From: JAYZAP01 sp964645285
GTDB taxonomy: Bacteria > Pseudomonadota > Alphaproteobacteria > JAAXGF01
DNA length: 22,730 bases
Assembly: GCA_964645285.1 (NCBI GenBank)
Contig: CAZYDR010000059.1
Coordinates: 1 to 22,730, forward strand
Direction: 5' to 3'
In this document: piece after piece, positions 6,553-13,973 of the stretch
Position numbering within the stretch: the stretch's first letter is position 1
Layout: the number at the start of each line of letters is the position of its first letter
Notes under the pieces: model-generated
Seen by the model: the letters and a program-made list of their open reading frames with translations, nothing else
The model's database searches: none
Told to the model about the DNA's origin: nothing
Made by a program: the position numbers and the translations under genes

Positions 6553-8981
6553 TGGCGCGGATCGATAAACCCCGCGCCCTGGCGCGCGCCATGCGCCGCC
6601 GGCTGTGGCTGGCCAAACTGGCGCTGGTCTGGGAACACCTGTGGCCCGCCATCTGGCCGGCAGCGGCGGTCGCCGGCATGTTCCTTGTCGCCACCCTGTT
6701 TGATTTATGGCGCCTGGTGCCCGGTTGGCTCCATGCCGGCGCCCTGATTCTGTTCGGTGCCGGTGTCGCCGTAGCTCTGGTCCACGGCTTGCGGCGCGTG
6801 ACCATGCCCGGCGAGGCCGAGGCCATCCGCCGTCTCGAATTGGCCACCGGCCTCGACCACCGGCTCCTGAGTTTGCTCAACGACCGCCCGGTAGCCGGTA
6901 TCGGCGACCAGCAATCCCTGGAATTGTGGCAGGTTCATCGCCAGCGCATGGCGGAACAGGCCGGCTGGTTGCGGTTGCGGGTCGGCATGGCGTCGCCCCA
7001 TCTGGCGCACCACGATCCTCTGGCATTCCGAGTCGCGCTGCTGCTGGTTCTAGTCCTCGCCTTCGTCGCTGCCGGCGGCGACAGTGGCAATCGTCTGGCG
7101 CGCGCCTTCCAACCAAATTTTGCCGGCGCCGACATGGGTCCGGCGGAACTTACCCTGTGGCTGACACCGCCGGCCTATACGGGGGTGGCGCCGCTGTTCC
7201 TGGCGGCCGGCGAAACTCAGCTGTCCGCGGTTCAGCCAACCAGGGTTGTGGTACCCAGCGGTAGCACCGTGCTGGCCCGGGTTCACGGCGGCTACGGCGC
7301 GCCGACCCTCGGCGTCGATGATCAGATTATCGCTTTCGACATGGTCGACGCGACCAATTTTGAACTGACCACGACCTTGACCGGCGGTAAGCGTCTGGTG
7401 GTGGCCCAGAATGGCGATCCCCTGGCGACTTGGCCGCTATCGGTCGTCACCGACCAACTGCCGCTCATCGAGTTTGCCTCGCCGCCGGGCCGCAGCCAGC
7501 GTGCGGCGCTCATGCTCAACTATCTTGCCGAGGACGACTACGGCCTGGTTTCGGTGGTGGCGACGGTCTCCCTGGTGAGTGATCCAAACCAGAACTTTTC
7601 TCTCGATCTGCGTTTGCCCAGTGGCAATGCGACCCTGGCCGAGGAGATCAGCTTCCACGATCTGACACCTCATCCCTGGGCCGGTGTGGCGGTGACCATC
7701 GGTTTAACCGCCGCCGACGCGGTCGGCCAGGTTGGCGCCAGCGAGGTGGTGACCACCCAGTTGCCCGAGCGCATCTTCAGTCATCCGGTGGCGCGGCGCA
7801 TTGTCGAGGAGCGACGCAAGCTGGTGCTCGACCCGTCGTCGCGTAACGAGGTCAGCAACGCCCTCGATGATATCGCCTCGCGGCCCGACCATTTCTTCGA
7901 GGAACTGGGTGTGTTTCTCGGTCTTCGCGCGGCCCGCTGGCGGCTGTTCTACGATCTCTCCGACGAGGTCATCGACAATGTGCAGAGGTTGTTGTGGGAC
8001 CTCGCCCTGACCATCGAAGACGGCCCGCTGGCGCTCGCCGAGCAGATCTTGCGCGACGCCGAGCAGGCTCTGCTGGATGCCCTGGCAAGCAATGCCAGCG
8101 ATGCGGAAATCGACAAGCTGGTGGATGAGCTACTCAAGGCGCTGGACCAGTTCCTCGACGCCATGATCGAGCAGGCCATGGCCAACCGGGAAGAAGGGCC
8201 GAGCTTCGAGGAAGAACTGCTGCAGTCCATCGAGCGCGATCAGATCCGCGATCTCATCGAACAGGTCCGCGAATTGGCGCGCACCGGCTCACGGGAAGCG
8301 GCGCGGGAGTTGCTGGAACAATTGCAGATGGCCCTGGAGAATATGCGGGCCAGCACCATGATGGGTGAAAATCAGCAAGGCGGCGGCGAGGGCGAAGAAA
8401 TCCTGCGCGATCTCGAAAGCTTGATGGACGCCCAGCAGAAGCTTCTCGATGAAACCTTCCGTATGTCCCAGGGGCGGAGCGGTGACATCGACGCGAACTC
8501 GTTCCAACAGGGCGCAGCCAACCAGCAGGATATCCGCGACAAACTCGGCGCACTCATGCGCCGCTGGGGCGAGACCGGGCAGCAGATCCCGCTGCCTCTC
8601 AACCGCGCTGATCGTTCCATGCGTGAGGCCCAGCAGGCTCTGGCGGCGGCATTGGCGGGACAGGCCATCGATCCCCAGACCCAGTCCATCGAACAGATGC
8701 GCGACGGAGCACAATCGATTCTCGAGACTCTCATGGAGCAGATCGGACGGGCGCCGCCGCGCCCCGGCGGCATGGTCGGCGGCCTCGGCGAAAACCTCGA
8801 CCCTCTGGGCCGGGGCATGCTTGGTCAAGGTATGCAGGACGAGAGCATGACCAAAATTCCCGATCAGGCCGATATCCAGCGCAGCCGTGACATTCTCGAC
8901 GAACTCTACCGCCGCGCCGCCGAATACGACCGGCCCGTGCTGGAACGCGAATATATCCGCCGCTTGCTAAAAAGATTCTAG
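6552..8981 (+). CDS. TIGR02302 (DUF4175) family large membrane-anchored protein
   Basis: This 809-residue protein is typical of the family. The N-terminus has two to three hydrophobic segments (about 15-45, 50-80 and 155-175) around a short cytoplasmic-type loop. A beta-rich region follows (about 190-400), containing the conserved-looking LTLWLTPPAYTGVAPLFL. The C-terminal half is acidic, Gln-rich and strongly helical, with likely coiled coil (about 430-640), and it ends with YDRPVLEREYIRRLLKRF. The function is unknown. Conservation next to lysA and lptM suggests an envelope role, which is inference. The start overlaps the lysA stop by one base and the gene ends in TAG. Weak AAAAAGA/TCTTTTT complementarity (8969-8993) spans the stop. 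Confidence 0.9.
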   Translation: MARIDKPRALARAMRRRLWLAKLALVWEHLWPAIWPAAAVAGMFLVATLFDLWRLVPGWLHAGALILFGAGVAVALVHGLRRVTMPGEAEAIRRLELATGLDHRLLSLLNDRPVAGIGDQQSLELWQVHRQRMAEQAGWLRLRVGMASPHLAHHDPLAFRVALLLVLVLAFVAAGGDSGNRLARAFQPNFAGADMGPAELTLWLTPPAYTGVAPLFLAAGETQLSAVQPTRVVVPSGSTVLARVHGGYGAPTLGVDDQIIAFDMVDATNFELTTTLTGGKRLVVAQNGDPLATWPLSVVTDQLPLIEFASPPGRSQRAALMLNYLAEDDYGLVSVVATVSLVSDPNQNFSLDLRLPSGNATLAEEISFHDLTPHPWAGVAVTIGLTAADAVGQVGASEVVTTQLPERIFSHPVARRIVEERRKLVLDPSSRNEVSNALDDIASRPDHFFEELGVFLGLRAARWRLFYDLSDEVIDNVQRLLWDLALTIEDGPLALAEQILRDAEQALLDALASNASDAEIDKLVDELLKALDQFLDAMIEQAMANREEGPSFEEELLQSIERDQIRDLIEQVRELARTGSREAARELLEQLQMALENMRASTMMGENQQGGGEGEEILRDLESLMDAQQKLLDETFRMSQGRSGDIDANSFQQGAANQQDIRDKLGALMRRWGETGQQIPLPLNRADRSMREAQQALAAALAGQAIDPQTQSIEQMRDGAQSILETLMEQIGRAPPRPGGMVGGLGENLDPLGRGMLGQGMQDESMTKIPDQADIQRSRDILDELYRRAAEYDRPVLEREYIRRLLKRF

Positions 8982-9016
8982 CTGCGTCTTTTTGGTTTGG
9001 CCCTCAGTTACCGGGC

Positions 9017-9179
9017 GCGGACATTCGTCCGCTTGGCTCCCGCCGCATAAGCGGCGACCCGCAGTCGCGGGCTGAAAGTAAGAAGATTGGAGCACCCCCA
9101 GCGGTCATCGTTTGACCGCTGGCAAGCGCGACCGCGCGTCGCCAACCGTTTGGCGGGAGGCCGTGTGCCGCTTGAACGC
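9017..9179 (+). repeat. Structured inverted-repeat element, copy 2
   Basis: This is the second copy of the element at 2430-2598, in the same core orientation. Hairpins: CGCCGC-ataa-GCGGCG (9041-9056), CCCGC-agtc-GCGGG (9058-9071), a perfect 10-bp stem with a 5-base loop (9098-9122), GCGC-gacc-GCGC (9126-9137) and CGCCAA-ccgt-TTGGCG (9140-9155). The block 9116-9143 is identical to 2535-2562. The outer left end instead forms its own hairpin, GCGGAC-attc-GTCCGC (9017-9032). The copy lies between two convergent transcripts (TIGR02302 and cpdR), so it is not tied to a promoter or a start codon. Stems are kept while bases change, as expected for selection on structure. Confidence 0.85.
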
Positions 9180-9193
9180 GCTTTTCAACAAAA

Positions 9194-9219
9194 CCTGAAC
9201 TCCACTAGTGGAGTTCAGG
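9194..9219 (-). terminator. 26-bp perfect palindrome, probable terminator of the hpt-cpdR transcript
   Basis: The palindrome has arms CCTGAACTCCACT and AGTGGAGTTCAGG with no unpaired loop in DNA; as RNA a small loop would open at the centre. Read on the minus strand it is followed by TTTTGTTG, a short T-rich tail, which fits an intrinsic terminator for the leftward cpdR transcript. The second (normal-position) cpdR stop codon lies inside it. On the plus strand the following sequence is GC-rich, so it is not a terminator in that direction. Confidence 0.65.
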
Positions 9220-9579
9220 CCCGGCCTTGAGGGCGGCATCGACGGTGTCGCAGATTTCGCTGAGGGAAAATGGCTTGTTGACCACCTAGTGGACCAGGGC
9301 GTCGAGGTTGTGGGCGCGGTCGCGTTCGGCGGCGTAGCCGGTTATCAGAACCACTCGCAGGTCGGGAAAATTCTTGGCTATCTTGAGCGCCAGGCCGACG
9401 CTGTCGAGTCGGGGCATGGCAATATCGGCGAGAAGCAGATCGAAGGTACCGTCGTGCAGGGCGTCGAGCGCCTCGCTGCCGTCGCAGGTCACGGTGACCT
9501 CGTGGCCGCGCTGAAGCAGTGCACGGTTGACGAACTCGCGGACCGACGGTTCATACTCGGCTATCAGTATTCTCGCCAT
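9205..9579 (-). pseudogene. cpdR: CpdR-like single-domain response regulator, interrupted by an in-frame TAG
   Basis: From ATG 9579 the frame gives 97 residues up to TAG at 9288-9286; the same frame then continues VVNKPFSLSEICDTVDAAL... for 26 residues to a second TAG at 9207-9205. Read through, it is a CpdR-length receiver (about 124 positions). The phosphoacceptor is D52, the switch Thr is T80, and TGYAAERDRAHNLDAL is typical of CpdR, the ClpXP adaptor switched by the CckA-ChpT relay. The stop removes the conserved Lys (KPF) and the last helix. Position 9, normally Asp in the acidic pocket, is Tyr. It starts four bases after the hpt stop. It may be a pseudogene, a sequencing error, or a truncated variant. 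Confidence 0.75.
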
Positions 9580-9583
9580 TGAC

Positions 9584-10138
9584 CTATTCCCTAACCTGCT
9601 GGCCGTCGATCGTACCGATGTACGGGAGATCACGATAGTAGTGCGCGTAATCGAGACCATAGCCGACCACGAAGCGGTCGGGAACGGCGAATCCCACGAA
9701 GTCGGTCTCGCAGGCGATTTTCCGTTTCCCCGGCTTGTCGAGCAGCATGCAGACTTTCACGGCATCCGCGCCGCGCTCCAGCAATAAGGTTTTGGCGGCA
9801 GCCACGGTGCGCCCTGATTCCAGAATATCGTCGACGATCAACACATGCCGATCGCGCACGTCGTCGCTGATATCGCGGGCGATAGTCACGGCTCCCTTGC
9901 TCTCGGTGCCCTCACCGTAGCTCGACAGGGTCATGAAATCGACCCGCGGGCTCATACCGGCGCCGTGGAGGGCCCGGATCAGGTCGGCGGCGAAGACGAA
10001 CCCGCCCTTGAGAATAGCCACCACGACCACATCGCCGGGCATGGCCGCGGCAATCTCGCCAGCCAGGGCCTCGACCCGGTCGGCGATGACCTGGGTGCTG
10101 TACAGCGGTTCGACTTTGAACAGTTCAGCCGGCGCCAT
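9584..10138 (-). CDS. hpt: Hypoxanthine phosphoribosyltransferase
   Basis: This 184-residue protein has normal length. The PRPP-binding motif VLIVDDILESGRT spans about residues 99-111, and VVAILKGGFVFAADLIRAL (about 39-57) and DFMTLSSYGEGTESKG (68-82, the flexible catalytic loop) are intact. The cytoplasmic enzyme salvages hypoxanthine (and guanine) to IMP/GMP with PRPP. It lies 27 bases after the zinc-ribbon gene and 4 bases before cpdR, all on the minus strand, so the three are probably one transcript. An hpt gene next to a CpdR-type receiver is, to my knowledge, recurrent in alphaproteobacteria and supports the identity of its neighbour. Confidence 0.95.
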   Translation of the reverse strand: MAPAELFKVEPLYSTQVIADRVEALAGEIAAAMPGDVVVVAILKGGFVFAADLIRALHGAGMSPRVDFMTLSSYGEGTESKGAVTIARDISDDVRDRHVLIVDDILESGRTVAAAKTLLLERGADAVKVCMLLDKPGKRKIACETDFVGFAVPDRFVVGYGLDYAHYYRDLPYIGTIDGQQVRE

Positions 10139-10165
10139 GGTCGCGTATATGGATTGCGCTGGCCA

Positions 10166-10822
10166 TTACATCTCGGCCCCCTCAAGGACCACATGAAGGC
10201 TGACCGCATTCTTCGGCGGGTCGGTAATGCGGATGCTGAACGCCGTCGTCTGGCCAGGCGCCAGTTCGCTGTCGGCGGGATCCGCGTAGCTAGACTCGAT
10301 GACATTCTGTGTGGCGTCCAGCACCTGGACGATAACCCTTGGAACGTCGCGGCGGTTATCGGAAATATTGGTGATTTCGCCGGTCACCTTGACGATTGTT
10401 TGACCGTCCTCCGACGATGGGTCTTGCTGGACATTGCGCACGACTAAACCCCGGGCCACGGCGTATTCATCGAGACCGAGGCCGGCATAAATCTGGGCCG
10501 CGCCGGGCCACACGGCAATGATGCGGTCACGCGCCAGGAGCGTGCCAGCGGCCACCGCGACGACGACCGCAAACAGGGCGGCCCAGCCCACCCAGGCCTT
10601 CTTGATGCGGCTCTTCCGCAAGGCCGGCAGGTTCGAGCCTGGCGGGATCGGCTTGACCTTCTCGGCCGGCGGCAGGACATCAACCAGCTTGGGCATGTCC
10701 ACGGGCGGCACCTCGCTCCAGCTATGAGAGCAGCGGGCGCAGCGCACCACCCGCCCGGTCACGCCAAGTGACGTCGGGTCGATCAGGTAACGCGTCGAGC
10801 AGGACGGACAGGTCAGGATCAT
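10166..10822 (-). CDS. MJ0042-type zinc-ribbon, DUF3426 family membrane protein
   Basis: This 218-residue protein starts with a zinc ribbon: CPSC (C5, C8) and CARC (C28, C31), the MJ0042 pattern. A Pro/Lys-rich linker follows. One transmembrane helix lies at about 75-97 (WVGWAALFAVVVAVAAGTLL). After it comes a DUF3426 beta-sandwich-like domain with VTGEITNISDNRRDVPRV and the ending AVSLHVVLEGAEM. The ribbon would be cytoplasmic and the C-terminal domain periplasmic. The function is unknown; in alphaproteobacteria this family commonly sits by ftsE, which is divergent here. A good sigma70-type promoter precedes it. Confidence 0.88.
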   Translation of the reverse strand: MILTCPSCSTRYLIDPTSLGVTGRVVRCARCSHSWSEVPPVDMPKLVDVLPPAEKVKPIPPGSNLPALRKSRIKKAWVGWAALFAVVVAVAAGTLLARDRIIAVWPGAAQIYAGLGLDEYAVARGLVVRNVQQDPSSEDGQTIVKVTGEITNISDNRRDVPRVIVQVLDATQNVIESSYADPADSELAPGQTTAFSIRITDPPKNAVSLHVVLEGAEM

Positions 10823-10851
10823 GGTTGTAATTTTCGCCTTAAAACCGCCTA

Positions 10852-10881
10852 CTTATAGGCGCTTTGCCGACGCTATGGCAA
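10852..10881 (-). promoter_or_regulatory. Sigma70-type promoter of the zinc-ribbon-hpt-cpdR unit
   Basis: On the minus strand, TTGCCA (10881-10876) and TATAAG (10857-10852) are separated by 18 bases; each matches the consensus at five of six positions. Transcription would start near 10845, about 22 bases before the ATG at 10822. The -10 box lies inside the small palindrome CGCCTA-ctta-TAGGCG (10846-10861). Confidence 0.65.
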
Positions 10882-10989
10882 GACTGCGTCCGGGCACTGG
10901 GTGGGGCAAGCTGGACGGCGGCGGCGGGGTTGTGTCATTCTCTGGCGCGACGGTCATTCGTCCATTCACTGGGCGGAGAAGGGGGCGCA

Positions 10990-11670
10990 TTGGTTCGTTT
11001 CGAGAACGTCGGCATGCGCTACGGCAGCGGTCCCGAAGTGCTGCGCGATATAAGCTTTAAGCTGGAGCCGGGGTCATTTCATTTCCTCACCGGGCTTAGC
11101 GGCGCCGGAAAATCCTCCCTGCTCAAGCTTCTCTACCTGGCTCACAAGCCGTCTCGGGGTCTGGTCACCTTGTTCGACCAGGATATCGCCACCGCGCCCC
11201 GTGAGATGCTGCCCGCCCTGCGCCGGCGTATTGGCGTGGTGTTCCAGGATTTCCGCCTGCTCGACCATCTTTCGGCTTTCGAGAACGTCGCCCTGCCGCT
11301 GCGTATCGCCGGGGTCCGCGATTCACTGATCCGCGACCATGTCGGCCAGTTGCTTGACTGGGTTGGCCTGACCGACGACTACGACCTTGGCCCGGCGGCG
11401 TTTTCCGGTGGCCAGAAACAGCGTCTGGCCATTGCCCGGGCGGTCATCGCGAGGCCTCAACTGCTACTCGCCGACGAGCCCACCGGCAACCTGGACCCGG
11501 ATCTCAGCCTGCGGCTGCTGCATCTCTTCGAGGAGCTTAACAAACTCGGCACCACGGTGTTGATCGCCACCCATAACAGGGACTTCGTCGCCCGTTTCAA
11601 GCATTCCGCTATGCATCTCCACGAGGGCCGCCTGGTCGATGGCTCCGAACCCCACCTCAAGGCCGGTTGA
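10990..11670 (+). CDS. ftsE: Cell division ATP-binding protein FtsE
   Basis: From TTG 10990 the protein has 226 residues and begins (M)VRFENVGMRYGSGPEVLRD, the standard FtsE N-terminus; GGAGAAGGGGG just upstream is a good ribosome binding site. The frame is open further upstream, but those residues do not resemble the family. Walker A is GLSGAGKS (35-42). The ABC signature is SGGQKQRLAIARAV and Walker B is LLLADEPTGNLD. FtsE is the cytoplasmic ATPase that works with FtsX at the divisome to control peptidoglycan hydrolases. It overlaps ftsX by 32 nt in another frame. Confidence 0.95.
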   Translation: MVRFENVGMRYGSGPEVLRDISFKLEPGSFHFLTGLSGAGKSSLLKLLYLAHKPSRGLVTLFDQDIATAPREMLPALRRRIGVVFQDFRLLDHLSAFENVALPLRIAGVRDSLIRDHVGQLLDWVGLTDDYDLGPAAFSGGQKQRLAIARAVIARPQLLLADEPTGNLDPDLSLRLLHLFEELNKLGTTVLIATHNRDFVARFKHSAMHLHEGRLVDGSEPHLKAG

Positions 11671-12565
11671 GGTGCTGGGTCGAGGGGCCGATCTGGCGCT
11701 CGACGCCGATCCGGCGAACCGCTATCTGCCGTGGATCGTGGCGCTCATGGTTTATCTCGCGGCCCTGGCCCTGGCCGGCGCCATGGTGCTTGGATCATCG
11801 GCCGGGCGCTGGCACAGTGGCCAGAGCGATCGCATGACCGTGCAAGTGCCACCGATCGAGGGCAGCCTGGATAACGCCCAGGCCACCATGGATCGCGCCG
11901 CCGCCGCCGCGGCATTGTTGCGCGGCACCGCCGGGATTGCCGATGCCCGCCACTTTGAGCGCGATGAACTGGTGGCTTTGCTGGAGCCCTGGCTCGGCGC
12001 CGGCAATGTGTCACCGGAACTACCGTTGCCCGGCCTTGTCGACGTGGTAGTGGCGCCGGGCGCCCGTCCCGATCCCCGGGCGCTTGAACTGGGCCTCCAG
12101 GAGATTGCTCCCGGCGCCCGGGTCGATGCCCACGGCCAGTGGCTGGAGCGGCTAGCGGCGACCGCGCGGACCTTGCAGGTGGTAGCCCTGATCGTTGTTC
12201 TGGCCATCGCTTCGGCGGCGGCGGCGACCGTGGTGTTCAGTACCCGCACCAGTCTGGCGGTTCATCGCGAAACCGTCGAGGTGCTCCACCTGATCGGCGC
12301 CCAGGACGGCTTTGTCGCCCGCGCCTTCGAGCGCAATGCCCTGTGGATGGGCTTGCGCGGCGGACTTATCGGCCTTGGCCTTGGGGCCCTGACATTTGTC
12401 GTCATCGGCCAGATGTCGGTCGGCCTCGAAGCGCCGCTCATGCCCCGGTTCAGCCTGACACCAGGCGGCATGATGGTGCTGGGATCGTTGCCCCTGGTAA
12501 GCGCCGGGATCGCCATGGTGACGGCGCGGTTCACCGTGCTTCGGGCGTTGGCGGACATGCCGTGA
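11639..12565 (+). CDS. ftsX: Cell division protein FtsX
   Basis: This 308-residue protein has four predicted transmembrane segments: about 30-54, a second near 182-204, then 240-262 and 278-303. The large extracytoplasmic domain between the first two (about 60-175, including TVQVPPIEGSLDNAQATMDR) is the part that contacts the periplasmic hydrolase activator in FtsX proteins. The GARVDAHGQWLERL stretch before TM2 is typical of the family. The gene follows ftsE with a 32-nt overlap and ends in GTGA, shared with the next start. A later start is possible, but the overlap suggests translational coupling. Confidence 0.92.
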   Translation: MAPNPTSRPVEVLGRGADLALDADPANRYLPWIVALMVYLAALALAGAMVLGSSAGRWHSGQSDRMTVQVPPIEGSLDNAQATMDRAAAAAALLRGTAGIADARHFERDELVALLEPWLGAGNVSPELPLPGLVDVVVAPGARPDPRALELGLQEIAPGARVDAHGQWLERLAATARTLQVVALIVVLAIASAAAATVVFSTRTSLAVHRETVEVLHLIGAQDGFVARAFERNALWMGLRGGLIGLGLGALTFVVIGQMSVGLEAPLMPRFSLTPGGMMVLGSLPLVSAGIAMVTARFTVLRALADMP

Positions 12566-13212
12566 GGCGGATATGGCAGCGGCCACGGCGGCGTGGCCAA
12601 TTGGCGCGGTTGGTCGCTGGTGTCGCGCTCGTGGCGGTGCTGGCTTGGAGCGCCGGCCTTATTTGGTTTACCGAGAGTTTGCCACGTGACGTCGACAATT
12701 CCCTTGAGGTTACCGACGCCATCGTCGTGCTTACAGGAGGCACCGGGCGGCTAGCCGCGGGGCTCGAGCTTTTGGTCCGGGCGCGGGCCGACAAGCTTTT
12801 CGTATCAGGGGTCTATCGCGGCATCGAAGTCGACGAAATTCTTCGTGTCTTCCGCCAGGCGCCCGAGGAACTGGAGTGCTGCGTCGCGTTGGGTCACAGC
12901 GCCACGGACACCCGGAGCAACGCCCATGAGACCGCCCGGTGGATGGCGCTGGAAGGATTTTCGTCCTTGCGTCTGGTGACGGCCAGTTATCATATGCCGC
13001 GCAGCCTGATGGAGTTTCGCCGGGTTATGCCGGATGTCCGGCTGATCGCCCATCCGGTGTTCCCGGCCCATGTGCGGATCGACGCCTGGTGGCGGTGGCC
13101 CGGTACCGCATCGCTACTGGCCGGTGAATATATCAAGTATCTCGTCGCCGCGGTGACCCCGGCCTGGCTCGCCGGCGCCATGGTGCCGGACCAGGAGGCG
13201 ACGACGCCATGA
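12562..13212 (+). CDS. YdcF/DUF218 family protein with N-terminal membrane anchor
   Basis: GTG 12562 overlaps the ftsX stop by 4 nt (GTGA) and gives 216 residues. The start is basic (MRRIWQRPRRRGQLARL), followed by one transmembrane helix at about 16-36. The DUF218 domain follows: DAIVVLTGGTGRLAAGLELL near 55, GHSATDTRSNAHETARWM near 113 and VTASYHMPRSLMEF near 140. The family includes SanA/YdcF-like envelope proteins of uncertain biochemistry. The open frame extends back through ftsX, but that part is a shadow. The position between ftsX and plsC suggests an envelope function (inference). Confidence 0.88.
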   Translation: MRRIWQRPRRRGQLARLVAGVALVAVLAWSAGLIWFTESLPRDVDNSLEVTDAIVVLTGGTGRLAAGLELLVRARADKLFVSGVYRGIEVDEILRVFRQAPEELECCVALGHSATDTRSNAHETARWMALEGFSSLRLVTASYHMPRSLMEFRRVMPDVRLIAHPVFPAHVRIDAWWRWPGTASLLAGEYIKYLVAAVTPAWLAGAMVPDQEATTP

Positions 13213-13973
13213 TTGTTCTCCGATCGGCGTTGTTCAACATCCTGTTTTATGGCTACACCACCCTGACCGCGCTCCGCATGGCGCCGTTGTTGCTGCGACG
13301 GAACGCCGACGTCGGCCCCGGCGTGCGGCGTTGGGCCGAAGGCGTTAACTGGCTCCTCGAACATGTGATCGGCATCACCTACGAGGTGCGCGGGCACAAA
13401 CATATTCCCGAAGGACCGGCGTTGGTTGCGTCCAAGCACCAGTCGGCCTGGGACACCATTACCTTTCATACGTTCATGGTGGCGCCGGCCTACGTCATGA
13501 AGAAGGAGCTGACGAAACTGCCGCTCTACGGCCGGTTCACCCAGATGGCCGGCTCCATCGTGGTCGACCGCAAGGCCGGCGCCCAGGCCATCAAGGGTCT
13601 GGTGCGCGATTGCCGCGCGTCCCTGGCGACAGGTCACCAGATCGTCATTTTTCCCGAGGGCACCCGCGCCACGCCCGGTAAGCGGTATCCTTATCAGCCG
13701 GGTATCGCCGCGCTCTACCGTCAACTCGACGTGGCCGTGGTGCCGGTGGCCCTCAACTCCGGCCTGTTCTGGGGGCGCCATAACTTCATCAAACATCCCG
13801 GCCGCATTGTCGTCGAGTTCCTGCCGCCAATTCAGCCAGGTATGGATCGCCGGAAGTTACTTGTGGAACTGGAGGAGCAAATCGAGGCCGCGACAGCGAA
13901 TTTGATTTCCGAAGCGACAGAAGGTGGTTCTAGGGATAACTCTGGGGATAAACCTGTGGATATGTCCTCTTAA
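13209..13973 (+). CDS. plsC: 1-acyl-sn-glycerol-3-phosphate acyltransferase
   Basis: This 254-residue protein has the acyltransferase motif HxxxxD at H77-D82 (KHQSAWDT) and the phosphate-binding FPEGTR at about 148-153. SIVVDRKAG and YPYQPGIAALYRQL are also family blocks. An N-terminal hydrophobic segment (about 5-30) suggests association with the inner membrane. It acylates lysophosphatidate to phosphatidate in phospholipid synthesis. ATG 13209 overlaps the previous stop (ATGA). The last 14 or so residues (SRDNSGDKPVDM...) are encoded by the DnaA-box-like repeat array and are poorly conserved-looking, so that stretch of DNA may be under non-coding constraint. Confidence 0.94.
   Translation: MIVLRSALFNILFYGYTTLTALRMAPLLLRRNADVGPGVRRWAEGVNWLLEHVIGITYEVRGHKHIPEGPALVASKHQSAWDTITFHTFMVAPAYVMKKELTKLPLYGRFTQMAGSIVVDRKAGAQAIKGLVRDCRASLATGHQIVIFPEGTRATPGKRYPYQPGIAALYRQLDVAVVPVALNSGLFWGRHNFIKHPGRIVVEFLPPIQPGMDRRKLLVELEEQIEAATANLISEATEGGSRDNSGDKPVDMSS
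13931..13963 (+). promoter_or_regulatory. Array of three DnaA-box-like 9-mers upstream of the ribonucleotide reductase gene
   Basis: TAGGGATAA (13931-13939), TGGGGATAA (13943-13951) and TGTGGATAT (13955-13963) recur at exactly 12-bp steps. On the other strand they read TTATCCCTA, TTATCCCCA and ATATCCACA, with 7, 8 and 8 of 9 matches to TTATCCACA. A strongly AT-rich stretch (about 13971-14080) follows. The array lies in the plsC 3' end. DnaA boxes control nrdAB in E. coli, so a regulatory role for the downstream reductase gene is plausible; a replication origin is the alternative. Confidence 0.55.

Noticed and set aside
9286..9288. Amber codon in cpdR as a programmed pyrrolysine or readthrough site
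   Set aside because: TAG is a common ordinary stop in this window, the MttB-family gene has no in-frame TAG, and no amber-decoding machinery is visible here.
9208..9582. Plus-strand frame of 124 residues opposite cpdR
   Set aside because: The minus strand gives a recognisable receiver domain; the plus reading has no known motif.
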